This document shows, piece after piece, positions 43,385 through 51,898 of a DNA stretch of 64,000 nucleotides; the stretch's first letter is position 1, and every line of letters starts with the position of its first letter. The position numbers and the translations under genes are program-made. The DNA lies in assembly GCF_000025305.1 (NCBI RefSeq), contig NC_013740.1, positions 496,001-560,000 on the forward strand, read 5' to 3'. This stretch comes from Acidaminococcus fermentans DSM 20731 (GTDB taxonomy: Bacteria > Bacillota > Negativicutes > Acidaminococcales > Acidaminococcaceae). The notes under the pieces were generated by a model. That model was not told the DNA's origin. It did not search any database and saw only the letters and a list, made by a program, of their open reading frames with translations.

Positions 43385-45448
43385 ATGTGGTGGCAGGAAC
43401 CAGTAACCAGACTCAAAGGCATCGGGCCCAAAAAGGCCCTGGAATTCGAAAATATCAATGTTGTAACCATCGGCGACCTGCTGAACCATTTTCCCCGGCA
43501 GGGATGCTATCTGGATTATTCCCATATCCGGACCATCGGTGAGCTGACCACCGGAGGGGAAATGCAGCTGTTCCGGGGGACCATCGTACGGATGAACAAC
43601 CGGCGGAGTGCCCGGAACCTGAAGTACGCCACCATCACCATCGGGGACGGCACCGGGTTTGCGGAAATCGTCCTGTTCGGGGCCCAGACCTACATGACCC
43701 GGGTCTATCACACCGGGGATGAGGTGCTGGTCATCGGCAAGGTGATGCCGGGACGCACGGCCAAAAGCGTTACGGGGGCGTCCCTGTCCCATGTAAAAGA
43801 GGACGGAGCGGAAGCACCGGGGATTCTTCCCACCTATGCCCTCACCGGCAGCCTGACCCAGAACCAGGTCCGGGGAGCAGTGCGCCAGGCCCTGGCCCTG
43901 GCCCGGAAGGAACTGCCGGAATGCCTGCCGGAAAAAATCCTCCGGGCCAAACAGTTCCTGCCCCGGCTGGAAGCCCTGGAGAACATCCACTTTCCCAAAA
44001 GTCCGGAACTTCTGGAAAAGGCCCGGCAGCGGCTGATTTTCGAGGAACTGTTCTTTCTCCAGTGCGGCCTGCTCCACCACCGGGTGGAGATCAAGAAGGA
44101 CAGCCAGGGCATTAAAATGGCCCGGTGCGGGACGCTGGTCCGGAAGGTTCTGGACAACCTGGGCTTTTCCCTGACGGACAGCCAGAAAAAAGCCTGGCAG
44201 GAAATCGACGATGATATGCAGAGTCCGGAGCCCATGAATCGGCTGGTCCAGGGGGATGTGGGCTCCGGGAAAACGGCCCTGGCTCTCCTGGCCCTGGCCA
44301 AGGCGGTGGAGAACGGCTATCAGGGATGCCTGATGGCGCCTACGGAAATCCTGGCAGAGCAGCACTACCAGGAGATGCAGAAGGTGCTGGAACCGGCCGG
44401 CATCCGTACGGCCCTTTTGACCGGGGGACTTTCTGCCAAAACCCGCCGGCAGGTATTGGAAGGGCTGGCGGATGGTTCCATCCAGGCGGTAGTGGGGACC
44501 TATGCTCTGATCCAGGACAAGGTGGTGTTCCACTCCCTGGCCCTGGCCATTACCGACGAACAGCACCGGTTCGGGGTGGCTCAGCGGGCCAAACTCCAGG
44601 CCAAGAGCCAGTACGCGCCCCATGTGCTGGTCATGACCGCCACGCCCATTCCCCGTACCCTGGCCCTCACGGTGTACGGAGACCTGGATGTGTCCCTGAT
44701 GAAGGGGCTGCCCCCGGGACGGAAACCGGTCCGGACCCTGTGCTATACGGAGGAGAAACGGCCGGCGGTGTATCAGGGAATGGTCCATCAGATCCGGGAG
44801 GGCCATCAGGCCTATGTGGTATGCCCGCTGATCGAGGAAAGCGAAGGGGTGGATGCCAAGGCGGCGGAGGAACTCTATGAGGAACTGACCTCCACCTATC
44901 TCCGGGGGATTCCCTGTGGCCTGCTCCACGGACGGTTGAAACCGGAAGAAAAGGATGCGGTGATGGAAAGCTTCGCCCGGAACGAGACCAAGGTGCTGAT
45001 CACCACCACCGTGGTGGAAGTGGGGGTGAACGTGCCCAACGCCACCCTGATGGTCATCGAGGGGGCGGACCGGTTCGGCCTGGCCCAGATGCACCAGCTC
45101 CGGGGCCGGGTGGGCCGGGGCAGCGCCCAGTCCTACTGTGTGCTGCTGACGGCCTCCACCAATCCGGTGACCCTGGAACGGCTCCAGATCATGCGCAGCT
45201 GCAGTGACGGATTTCTGCTGGCGGAAAAGGACCTGGAGCTCCGGGGGGCCGGCCAGTTCTTCGGGCTGCGGCAGCACGGGCTCAGCGACCTGTACATTGC
45301 GGACATCCTCCGGGATACGGATACCCTGGTGGAAGCCCGGAAAGCGGCCCAGTGGGCCATGGGGAATCCGTCAATCGCCAAAGAAGTGATCCGGGCCGCA
45401 GCCGTCACCCAGTTCGACGGCCGGTTCGAAAGGATATTCAATGCGTGA
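43385..45448 (+). CDS. recG: ATP-dependent DNA helicase RecG
   Basis: RecG, 687 residues, a fork-reversing and branch-migrating helicase of DNA repair. The N-terminal wedge/OB domain is followed by superfamily 2 motifs: GDVGSGKTALALL (Walker A), ITDEQHRFGVAQR (DEQH box), MTATPIPRTLALT, and the RGRVGRGSAQSYC motif. ATG 43385 is nine bases from AGGAG; ATG 43379, two codons earlier, is only three bases away but remains possible. An apparent C-terminal QFDGRFERIF matches the family end. Confidence 0.96.
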   Translation: MWWQEPVTRLKGIGPKKALEFENINVVTIGDLLNHFPRQGCYLDYSHIRTIGELTTGGEMQLFRGTIVRMNNRRSARNLKYATITIGDGTGFAEIVLFGAQTYMTRVYHTGDEVLVIGKVMPGRTAKSVTGASLSHVKEDGAEAPGILPTYALTGSLTQNQVRGAVRQALALARKELPECLPEKILRAKQFLPRLEALENIHFPKSPELLEKARQRLIFEELFFLQCGLLHHRVEIKKDSQGIKMARCGTLVRKVLDNLGFSLTDSQKKAWQEIDDDMQSPEPMNRLVQGDVGSGKTALALLALAKAVENGYQGCLMAPTEILAEQHYQEMQKVLEPAGIRTALLTGGLSAKTRRQVLEGLADGSIQAVVGTYALIQDKVVFHSLALAITDEQHRFGVAQRAKLQAKSQYAPHVLVMTATPIPRTLALTVYGDLDVSLMKGLPPGRKPVRTLCYTEEKRPAVYQGMVHQIREGHQAYVVCPLIEESEGVDAKAAEELYEELTSTYLRGIPCGLLHGRLKPEEKDAVMESFARNETKVLITTTVVEVGVNVPNATLMVIEGADRFGLAQMHQLRGRVGRGSAQSYCVLLTASTNPVTLERLQIMRSCSDGFLLAEKDLELRGAGQFFGLRQHGLSDLYIADILRDTDTLVEARKAAQWAMGNPSIAKEVIRAAAVTQFDGRFERIFNA

Positions 45449-45483
45449 GGGGACTGTTGCGTGAGAAACAGCCCTCGACTAAA

Positions 45484-45519
45484 GGAATGTGTATCTATCG
45501 TTACACATTCCTTTTTCTT
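45484..45519 (+). terminator. Terminator after recG
   Basis: GGAATGTGTA, loop, TACACATTCC and TTTTTCTTTT. A decayed hairpin (GGGGACTGTT/AACAGCCC without T-tract) precedes it at 45452-45476. Confidence 0.85.
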
Positions 45520-45559
45520 TTGGGAGAATAGGGAAAATTTTCTGTTAAAAGCAGGAAAA

Positions 45560-45635
45560 ACGGGAAGGAGCCCCGAAAAAGAGTACCATCAGACAGTTTG
45601 GGACTCTGGCTTCGGCAGCCGGCAATCCCACAACC
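45560..45635 (+). promoter_or_regulatory. Structured leader before the EF-G paralogue
   Basis: Two hairpins: CGGG/CCCG (45561-45575) and GGGA-CTGGCT / AGCCGG-TCCC (about 45600-45629). They lie 30 bases before the ribosome-binding site. I match them to no known riboswitch class. Confidence 0.35.
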
Positions 45636-45659
45636 ATACGGAACAAAGGGGGCTGTACA

Positions 45660-47732
45660 GTGAAAGAGTATACAGGTGATAAAATCAGAAACGTGGCAAT
45701 TGTAGGTCATGGGGGCGCAGGCACCACTTCCCTGACGGAAGCGCTGCTCTATCGCAGCGGGGCCATCAGCCGGATGTGCAAAGTGGAAGACGGACAGACC
45801 ACCACGGACTTTGAACCGGAAGAAATCAAACGGGGAGTCTCTGTCAGCGCCACCCTGGCTCCTGTGGAATGGCGGGATGTGAAGATCAACTTCATCGATA
45901 CCCCGGGCTTTGCGGATTTCGTGGCGGAAGTGAAGGGGGCGTTCCGGGCGGTGGACAGCGTGCTGATCGTGGTCAGTGCCACCAGCGGTGTCCAGATCGG
46001 CACGGAACAGTGCTGGAAACTGGCGGAAGAAGCCGGGCTGCCCCGGCTGATCTTTGTCAACAAGATGGACCGGGAAAATGCGGATTATGACAATATCCTG
46101 GACAATCTCCGGGCCAAGATCGGTAAACGGATCCTGCCCCTGGAACTGCCCCTGGGCAAGGAAGAGAATTTCTGCGGGGTCATCGACGTGTTCAACCAGA
46201 AAGCCTACAAGGGCAACGGCAACGGGGCTGACGAAATCGAAGTCCCGGACGACATGAAGGACTGGGTCCAGGATGCCCATGACAAAATGGTGGAAGCGGC
46301 AGTGGAAGCCGATGATGAAATCATGGAACGGTATCTGGAAGGAGAACCCATTTCCGATGAAGAAGTGATGAGCTGTCTGGTGAAGGGCATCCGGCAGGGC
46401 ATCATCTTCCCGGTGCTTTGCGGCTCCGCCTTCAAGAACATCGGACTGGGCCGGACCCTGTCCGCCATTGTGGACTACACCTTCCCGGCTATCCTGAACG
46501 AATACCATGTGACCAACCTGAAGAATGGTGAAGTGGAACGGCGGGATTCCAACGCCCCGCTGGCGGCCCTGGTGTTCAAGACCACCTCCGATCCCTTTGT
46601 GGGCCGGATGAGTTTCGTCCGGGTGTTCTCCGGGGTCATCAAAGCCGACAGCTCCGTGTACAACGCCAGCCGGGATGAAGTGGAAAAAGTGGGGACCATC
46701 TGCACCCTCCGGGGCAAGAACCAGATCCCCATGAAACAGATCCCTGCCGGGGATATCGGAGTGATTTCCCGTCTCCAGTTTACCATGACCGGGGATACCC
46801 TGAGCGCCAAAGAGACACCGGTGCAGTTCGCTCCCATTGAATATCCGCTGCCCATGTACAGCCGGGCCATCGCTCCCAAAAAGAAGGGGGACGAAGACAA
46901 GATCGCATCGGCCCTGAACAAACTGATGGATGAAGATCCCACCTTCATCGTCAGCCGGAACCCGGTGACCAAGGAAACCCTGATCAGCGGCATGGGGGAC
47001 CAGCATCTGGATATCCTGATGGAGCGGATGAAACGGAAATTCGGGGTGGATGCCGTGCTGAAACCGCCCATGGTGGAATACAGGGAAACCATCCGGGGTT
47101 CTGCGGAAGTGGAAGGCAAATACAAGAAACAGACCGGCGGCCACGGGCAGTACGGCCATGTGGTCATCAAGATGGAACCCCTGCCTCCGGGATCCGGGTT
47201 CGTGTTCGAGGACAAGATCTTTGGCGGCGCCGTGCCCCGGCAGTATATCCTGGCAGTGGAAAAGGGCATGAAGGAATCCATGGAACACGGGATCCTGGCA
47301 GGATACCCGGTGGTGGATTTGAAGATCACCCTGCTGGATGGTTCCTACCATACGGTGGACTCTTCGGAAATGGCCTTCAAAGTGGCATCCCACATGGCGT
47401 TCCAGAAAGCGGCGGAACTGTCCAAACCGGTACTGATGGAACCCTATTACAACCTGGATGTGTATTGTGATGAACGGATGACCGGGGATATCATCTCCGA
47501 CCTGAACAGCAAACGGGGACGGATCCTGGGGATGCAGTCCGCAGAAGACGGCCGGGCTGTGGTCAAGGCACAGGTGCCCTATGCGGAAATCCTGGATTAT
47601 GCAGTGGATCTCCGGGCACTGACACAGGGGACCGGGACCTTTGAAATGAAATTCGACCATTATGAAGATGTGCCGCCCAGACTGGCGGAAAAGATCATTG
47701 CCGACGCCAAGGCAGCGGCAGAAAAGAAATAA
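45660..47732 (+). CDS. Elongation factor G-like protein (FusA2 type) with degenerate GTPase motifs
   Basis: A 690-residue protein with the full EF-G domain order (G domain, domains II-V). The guanine-specificity motif NKMDREN is intact. The P-loop is GHGGAGTTS: the lysine of GxxxxGK[ST] is threonine (T22). In switch II, where canonical EF-G has DTPGHVDF, this has DTPGFADF, so the catalytic histidine is phenylalanine (F84). Histidine loss is known among EF-G-like paralogues, the lysine loss is less expected. The start is GTG 45660 after GGGGG. The main EF-G gene is not in this window. It may bind ribosomes without cycling GTP. Confidence 0.88.
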   Translation: MKEYTGDKIRNVAIVGHGGAGTTSLTEALLYRSGAISRMCKVEDGQTTTDFEPEEIKRGVSVSATLAPVEWRDVKINFIDTPGFADFVAEVKGAFRAVDSVLIVVSATSGVQIGTEQCWKLAEEAGLPRLIFVNKMDRENADYDNILDNLRAKIGKRILPLELPLGKEENFCGVIDVFNQKAYKGNGNGADEIEVPDDMKDWVQDAHDKMVEAAVEADDEIMERYLEGEPISDEEVMSCLVKGIRQGIIFPVLCGSAFKNIGLGRTLSAIVDYTFPAILNEYHVTNLKNGEVERRDSNAPLAALVFKTTSDPFVGRMSFVRVFSGVIKADSSVYNASRDEVEKVGTICTLRGKNQIPMKQIPAGDIGVISRLQFTMTGDTLSAKETPVQFAPIEYPLPMYSRAIAPKKKGDEDKIASALNKLMDEDPTFIVSRNPVTKETLISGMGDQHLDILMERMKRKFGVDAVLKPPMVEYRETIRGSAEVEGKYKKQTGGHGQYGHVVIKMEPLPPGSGFVFEDKIFGGAVPRQYILAVEKGMKESMEHGILAGYPVVDLKITLLDGSYHTVDSSEMAFKVASHMAFQKAAELSKPVLMEPYYNLDVYCDERMTGDIISDLNSKRGRILGMQSAEDGRAVVKAQVPYAEILDYAVDLRALTQGTGTFEMKFDHYEDVPPRLAEKIIADAKAAAEKK

Positions 47733-47737
47733 GATAA

Positions 47738-47779
47738 GGGGGGGCATGTGTGAAAAACTCACACATGCCCCTTTTTTTT
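47738..47779 (+). terminator. Terminator after the EF-G paralogue
   Basis: GGGGCATGTGTGA, loop AAAAC, TCACACATGCCCC and eight T. Confidence 0.93.
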
Positions 47780-47831
47780 CAGCGGCCGCTGGAAATCAAC
47801 TTTGCAAATTGATTTTGAAACAGCATAAACT

Positions 47832-47911
47832 GTAGGGGGCGCAGGCCCGGCGCCCCGCAAAACACATGGTCAACTGCTGAGTTGGCGGGCGGCCGGGCCT
47901 GCCGTCCCTAC
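47832..47911. repeat. 80-bp palindromic intergenic element
   Basis: The ends GTAGGG and CCCTAC begin an imperfect stem of about 27 bp (GCAGGCCCGGC pairs with GCCGGGCCTGC) around a loop that itself holds CAACT/AGTTG. It resembles REP- or MITE-type elements. A second small repeat, AATCAACTTT... with its complement, lies at 47796-47816. The gap 47733-48053 holds these, a terminator and a promoter. Confidence 0.65.
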
Positions 47912-47972
47912 GAAAACGATTGATACAACTGTTGCCATTATCCAACGTCAGCTTTGCTGGCCTCATTTGGCC

Positions 47973-47986
47973 GTTGACAGTTGACA
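47973..47986 (-). repeat. Heptad repeat, family A (two units)
   Basis: GTTGACA twice in register. The second copy supplies TTGACA for the promoter at 47981. Confidence 0.6.
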
Positions 47987-48009
47987 AGGGCTGTTGCTCA
48001 TGCTACAGT
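47981..48009 (+). promoter_or_regulatory. Promoter of the DMT transporter
   Basis: TTGACA (47981-47986, from a heptad unit), 17-base spacer, TACAGT (48004-48009) with an extended TGC. It lies 45 bases before the start codon. Confidence 0.6.
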
Positions 48010-48017
48010 CCCTTTTG
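47987..48017 (+). terminator. Imperfect hairpin overlapping the promoter
   Basis: GGGCTGT and ACAGTCCC pair with one bulge, followed by TTTTG. It belongs to the GGGCTGTT hairpin family. Confidence 0.4.
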
Positions 48018-48053
48018 TACACTAAAAAGAAAGGAAGAGAACTGGGGGAAAGC

Positions 48054-48908
48054 ATGGTGACATTGTCTACGGCAAAAAAAGGCATTCTGGCTTCCATCCT
48101 GGCGGCGGTGTTCTTCACCACCATGGATGTGGGGGCCAAAAAACTGATCCATCTGGGGACCGGGGAAATCACGTTCTTCCGGGGCGTGATCGGGCTTCTG
48201 CTGCTGCCCTTTATGGCCCGGATGGAATCCCGTCCGGTGTTTTCCGGAAAAGACCATTTGCTGCTCCATCTCCGGGGACTGTTCGGCTGTGCCTGTCTGC
48301 TGTTTTTCTTCTATTGTCTCAACGGACTGACCCTGGGGGATGCAGAGATCCTGACCCAGCTTTCCGCCTTTTTCATGTGCCTGCTGTCCCCGGTGTTCCT
48401 GAAGGGGAAGCTTCAGAAACGGGCGGTGCCCCGGCTGGGAATGATTGCCCTGGGGGCGGCCATTGTCCTCCAGGTGTGGAATTACCATTCCTTCAATCTG
48501 TTCGCGGTCTTTGGGATCCTGTCCGCCTTTTTTGCCGCCTGTGCCTATGTGTGCATCGGGATCATGACGGAACGGGGCGGGCATACCCAGACGGAACTGG
48601 TGTTTTACTTCCAGCTGTACAGTGCTCTGGGGGGCCTGCTGCTCATGGGACTGGGACATTGGGCCCTGCCGGTGGGAGCGGAATGGGGGTGGATCCTGGA
48701 ACTGGCCCTGTCGGCCCTTTTGGGGCAGGTGTGTCTGACCTGGGGCTGCACCCACATCCATCCCACCATGGTGAATTTCCTCATGTACACCGGGATCCTG
48801 TTCCACATCCTGGCCGGGGTCCTGCTGTGGGGAGAAACCCTGACCCTGTATTCCTGGGTGGGCGGCAGCCTGATCGTTCTGGGGAGCGTGCTGCTGCTGA
48901 AACAGTGA
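48054..48908 (+). CDS. DMT/EamA family transporter
   Basis: A 284-residue membrane protein with ten predicted helices, in two EamA-type halves (SILAAVFFTTMDVGAKKL at the start, YTGILFHILAGVLLWGE near the end). Such transporters export amino acids, metabolites or drugs; the substrate is unknown. The start ATG 48054 follows GGGGGA; the frame extends upstream over the hairpin and promoter and is therefore cut here. It is a single-gene unit. Confidence 0.88.
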   Translation: MVTLSTAKKGILASILAAVFFTTMDVGAKKLIHLGTGEITFFRGVIGLLLLPFMARMESRPVFSGKDHLLLHLRGLFGCACLLFFFYCLNGLTLGDAEILTQLSAFFMCLLSPVFLKGKLQKRAVPRLGMIALGAAIVLQVWNYHSFNLFAVFGILSAFFAACAYVCIGIMTERGGHTQTELVFYFQLYSALGGLLLMGLGHWALPVGAEWGWILELALSALLGQVCLTWGCTHIHPTMVNFLMYTGILFHILAGVLLWGETLTLYSWVGGSLIVLGSVLLLKQ

Positions 48909-48940
48909 AGGGTGCTGCTGCCCATGAAGCAGCACCCCTT
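48909..48940 (+). terminator. Terminator after the DMT transporter
   Basis: AGGGTGCTGCT and AGCAGCACCCCTT. Its end contains the first bases of the tkt -35 box. Confidence 0.75.
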
Positions 48941-48967
48941 GCGTTACCCCATTAAATGGCCTATAAT
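48939..48967 (+). promoter_or_regulatory. Promoter of the transketolase gene
   Basis: TTGCGT (48939-48944), 17-base spacer, TATAAT (48962-48967), abutting the terminator. Confidence 0.7.
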
Positions 48968-49023
48968 CAGAATGAATGACTGTAGTTGGCATTTTTTATA
49001 TCCGGTATGGAGGGATTTTTTTC

Positions 49024-51012
49024 ATGCAAAATATTGATACTGAAAGCATCAACACCCTGCGTTTTTTGTCCATCGATGAGGTGCAGGCGGCCAATTCCGG
49101 CCACCCGGGACTGCCTCTGGGAACCGCACCCCTGATGTACACCATCTGGGACCGGTTCATGAAATACAATCCTGAAAACCCCAACTGGTTCGACCGGGAC
49201 CGGTTCGTCCTGTCTCCGGGCCACGGCAGTGCCCTGCTTTATGCCATGCTCCATCTGGCCGGCTATGACCTGTCCCTGGAAGACCTGAAGAACTTCCGTC
49301 AGTGGGGCAGCAAGACTCCGGGCCATCCGGAATACGGCGTGACCCCCGGGGTGGATGTGTCCACGGGTCCTCTGGGCCACGGCTTTGCCATGGCTGTGGG
49401 TCTGGCCATGGCGGAAGAAATGATGGCTGCCCGGTACAACAGAGATGGGTACAAAGTGGTGGACCATTACACCTACGGCATCACCTCCGACGGGGACCAG
49501 ATGGAAGGGGTGGCTTCCGAAGCCGCTTCCCTGGCAGGGACCCTGGGGCTGGGCAAACTGATCTTCCTGTATGATGACAACAAGATCACCATTGAAGGCG
49601 GCACGGACATCGCTTTCCGGGAAGATGTGGGAGCCCGGTTCAAAGCCTATGGCTGGCAGGTCCTGCGGGTGGCTTCTTCGGAAGATGTGGAAGCCCTGAC
49701 CAAAGCCATCGAAGCCGCCAAAAAGGAAACGAAGAAACCGTCCCTGATCATCGTGAAGACCCATATCGGGTTCGGCAGTCCCCGGCAGGACATGGCCAGT
49801 GCCCACGGGGAACCCCTGGGTGCGGAAAACGTGGCAAAGACCAAGGAAGCCGCCGGCTGGGACGGCAGCCAGTCCTTTGTGGTACCGGAAGAAGTGAAGG
49901 CCCATTTCGACGCCAAACTGCCCCAGTGCCGGAAAAATGAAGAAGACTGGAACAAACTGGTGGAAGCCTACAGCAAAGCCTATCCGGAACTGGCCCAGGA
50001 ACTGACCGACCGGCTGGACGGGAAAATGGACCTGGATCTGAAGGAACTGATGGGTGCCTTCAAGGATACGGACAGTGTGGCCACCCGGGCCGCTTCCGGC
50101 ACGGTGCTCCAGCTGCTGGCGGACCGGATCCCGGCCCTTACCGGCGGCAGCGCCGACCTGGGGCCTTCCAACAAAACGGAAATGAAGGGCAAGGGGTTCT
50201 TCTCTGCAGAAGACCGGACCGGCCGGAACATCCACTTCGGCATCCGGGAACATGCCATGGGCTGTATCGTCAACGGCCTGTGTCTCCATGGAGGCATCCT
50301 GCCTTTCGGCGCCACTTTCCTGGTGTTTGCTGACTTCATGCGTCCCACGGTGCGGATGGCGGCGCTGATGGGCATCGGCAGCGTGTTCGTCTATACCCAT
50401 GACAGTGTGTTCGTAGGGGAAGACGGTCCTACCCATGAACCCATTGAACAGACCATGAGCCTGCGGCTGATCCCCAATGTGTCCGTATTCCGTCCGGCGG
50501 ACGCCCTGGAAACGGCTGTGGCCTGGAAAGCCGCCTGCGAAAACCGGAAGCAGCCCACTTGCCTGCTGCTGACCCGTCAGGGGCTGCCGGTGCTCCATGA
50601 CTATGCCAAGACCATTGCCAAGGGAGCACCCAAAGGAGCCTATGTGCTGAGCCCGTCTTCCAAAGACAAGGTGAAGGCCGTCCTCCTTGCCACCGGCAGT
50701 GAAGTCCACCTGGCCCTGGATGCCCAGAAGGCCCTGGAAGAAAAGGGCATCGGTGTCAATGTGGTGTCCATGCCCAGCTGGGATGTGTTCGAACAGCAGA
50801 GCAGCGCCTACAAGAAGAAAGTCCTGCCCAAGGATGTTCTGGCCATTGCACTGGAAGCCGGTGTCCGCACCGGCTGGGCCCGGTATACCGGCAGTGAGGA
50901 CAGAGTCCTGGGCATCGACCGGTTCGGTGCTTCCGCCCCCGGCAAGACAGTGTACAAAGAATTCGGATTCACCGTGGACCATGTGGTGGATATGGTGAAG
51001 AAACTGAAGTAA
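49024..51012 (+). CDS. tkt: Transketolase
   Basis: Transketolase, 662 residues, a thiamine-diphosphate enzyme of the pentose phosphate pathway. The ThDP motif GDG...N is seen in TSDGDQMEGVASEAAS and DDNKITIEG, with GHGSALLYAMLHL near the start, and the PYR domain has HDSVFVGEDGPTHEPIEQ. The start ATG 49024 follows GGAGGG at a good distance; an extension to 48976 would include the promoter end. Thiamine synthesis genes thiD and thiE follow, a sensible pairing as it needs thiamine diphosphate. Confidence 0.96.
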   Translation: MQNIDTESINTLRFLSIDEVQAANSGHPGLPLGTAPLMYTIWDRFMKYNPENPNWFDRDRFVLSPGHGSALLYAMLHLAGYDLSLEDLKNFRQWGSKTPGHPEYGVTPGVDVSTGPLGHGFAMAVGLAMAEEMMAARYNRDGYKVVDHYTYGITSDGDQMEGVASEAASLAGTLGLGKLIFLYDDNKITIEGGTDIAFREDVGARFKAYGWQVLRVASSEDVEALTKAIEAAKKETKKPSLIIVKTHIGFGSPRQDMASAHGEPLGAENVAKTKEAAGWDGSQSFVVPEEVKAHFDAKLPQCRKNEEDWNKLVEAYSKAYPELAQELTDRLDGKMDLDLKELMGAFKDTDSVATRAASGTVLQLLADRIPALTGGSADLGPSNKTEMKGKGFFSAEDRTGRNIHFGIREHAMGCIVNGLCLHGGILPFGATFLVFADFMRPTVRMAALMGIGSVFVYTHDSVFVGEDGPTHEPIEQTMSLRLIPNVSVFRPADALETAVAWKAACENRKQPTCLLLTRQGLPVLHDYAKTIAKGAPKGAYVLSPSSKDKVKAVLLATGSEVHLALDAQKALEEKGIGVNVVSMPSWDVFEQQSSAYKKKVLPKDVLAIALEAGVRTGWARYTGSEDRVLGIDRFGASAPGKTVYKEFGFTVDHVVDMVKKLK

Positions 51013-51018
51013 CGGATC

Positions 51019-51054
51019 GGGGGTTGCTGCCCACATGGTGCAGCAACCCCCTTT
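51019..51054 (+). terminator. Terminator after tkt
   Basis: GGGGGTTGCTGC, loop, GCAGCAACCCCC and TTT. No thiamine riboswitch sequence is seen between it and thiD. Confidence 0.8.
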
Positions 51055-51073
51055 ATGAAAGAAGGAGAAAATC

Positions 51074-51898
51074 ATGTTCCATCTGTTGACCATTGCCGGG
51101 TCGGATTCTTCCGGCGGCGCCGGCATCCAGGCAGACCTGAAGACTTTTGCCGCCCATGGCTGCTACGGCATGAGCGTGATCACCGCTGTGACGGCCCAGA
51201 ACACCACCGGAGTGACGGCCATCCAGAACATCGATCCGGAGGTGGTGGAAGCCCAGATCGATGCGGTGTTCCAGGATATCCGGGTGGACGGGGTCAAGGT
51301 GGGGATGGTGTCCAATTCCGCCCTGATCCGTGCCATCGCCAAAAAAATGCAGCAGTATGCACCCCCTGTTCTGGTGGTGGATCCGGTGATGGTGGCCACC
51401 TCCGGCAGTTATCTCCTGGAAAAAGAAGCCCGGAAGGATCTCCAGGAAAAGCTGCTGCCCCTGGCCACCCTGATCACCCCCAACATGCAGGAAGGGGAAG
51501 CCCTGTCGGGTCTTTCCATCCACAGCCGGGAAGACATGGAGAAGGCAGCGGCGGTGATCTGCCAGAAGGGTGCCCGGGCCGTACTCCTGAAGGGGGGACA
51601 CCTGGCGGAAACCGCTGACGACTACCTGCTGTATCCCGGAGAAGGGAACTGGCTCCAGGGCAAGTGGTTCCCGGGCCAGCGGTTTGCCAATCCCAACACC
51701 CACGGCACCGGCTGCAGCCTGTCCTCCGCCCTGGCTTCTGAAATGGCGGCCGGAGCCTCCCTGCCGGAAGCGGTGGAAAAAGCCAAAGCCTATGTGGCCC
51801 TGGGCATCCAGCACGGACTGGCGGTGGGCCATGGCCATGGACCCATCCATCATTTCGTGGATTTGTACCGGAAAGCCGGATGGGAGGAAGGCAAATGA
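51074..51898 (+). CDS. thiD: Hydroxymethylpyrimidine/phosphomethylpyrimidine kinase
   Basis: ThiD, 274 residues, phosphorylates HMP and HMP-P in thiamine synthesis. Family motifs are TIAGSDSSGGAGIQADLK at the N-terminus, VDPVMVATSG, and the C-terminal anion-hole segment THGTGCSLSSALAS. The start follows AAGGAG. The stop overlaps the thiE start by the sequence ATGA, so the two are coupled. Confidence 0.95.
   Translation: MFHLLTIAGSDSSGGAGIQADLKTFAAHGCYGMSVITAVTAQNTTGVTAIQNIDPEVVEAQIDAVFQDIRVDGVKVGMVSNSALIRAIAKKMQQYAPPVLVVDPVMVATSGSYLLEKEARKDLQEKLLPLATLITPNMQEGEALSGLSIHSREDMEKAAAVICQKGARAVLLKGGHLAETADDYLLYPGEGNWLQGKWFPGQRFANPNTHGTGCSLSSALASEMAAGASLPEAVEKAKAYVALGIQHGLAVGHGHGPIHHFVDLYRKAGWEEGK

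Noticed and set aside
47796-47987. 63-codon open frame on the minus strand
   Set aside because: It covers the palindromic element and heptads; the reading frame is a by-product of the repeat.
51013-51073. Thiamine (TPP) riboswitch before thiD
   Set aside because: The gap holds only the tkt terminator and a ribosome-binding site; the CTGAGA and other core motifs are absent.
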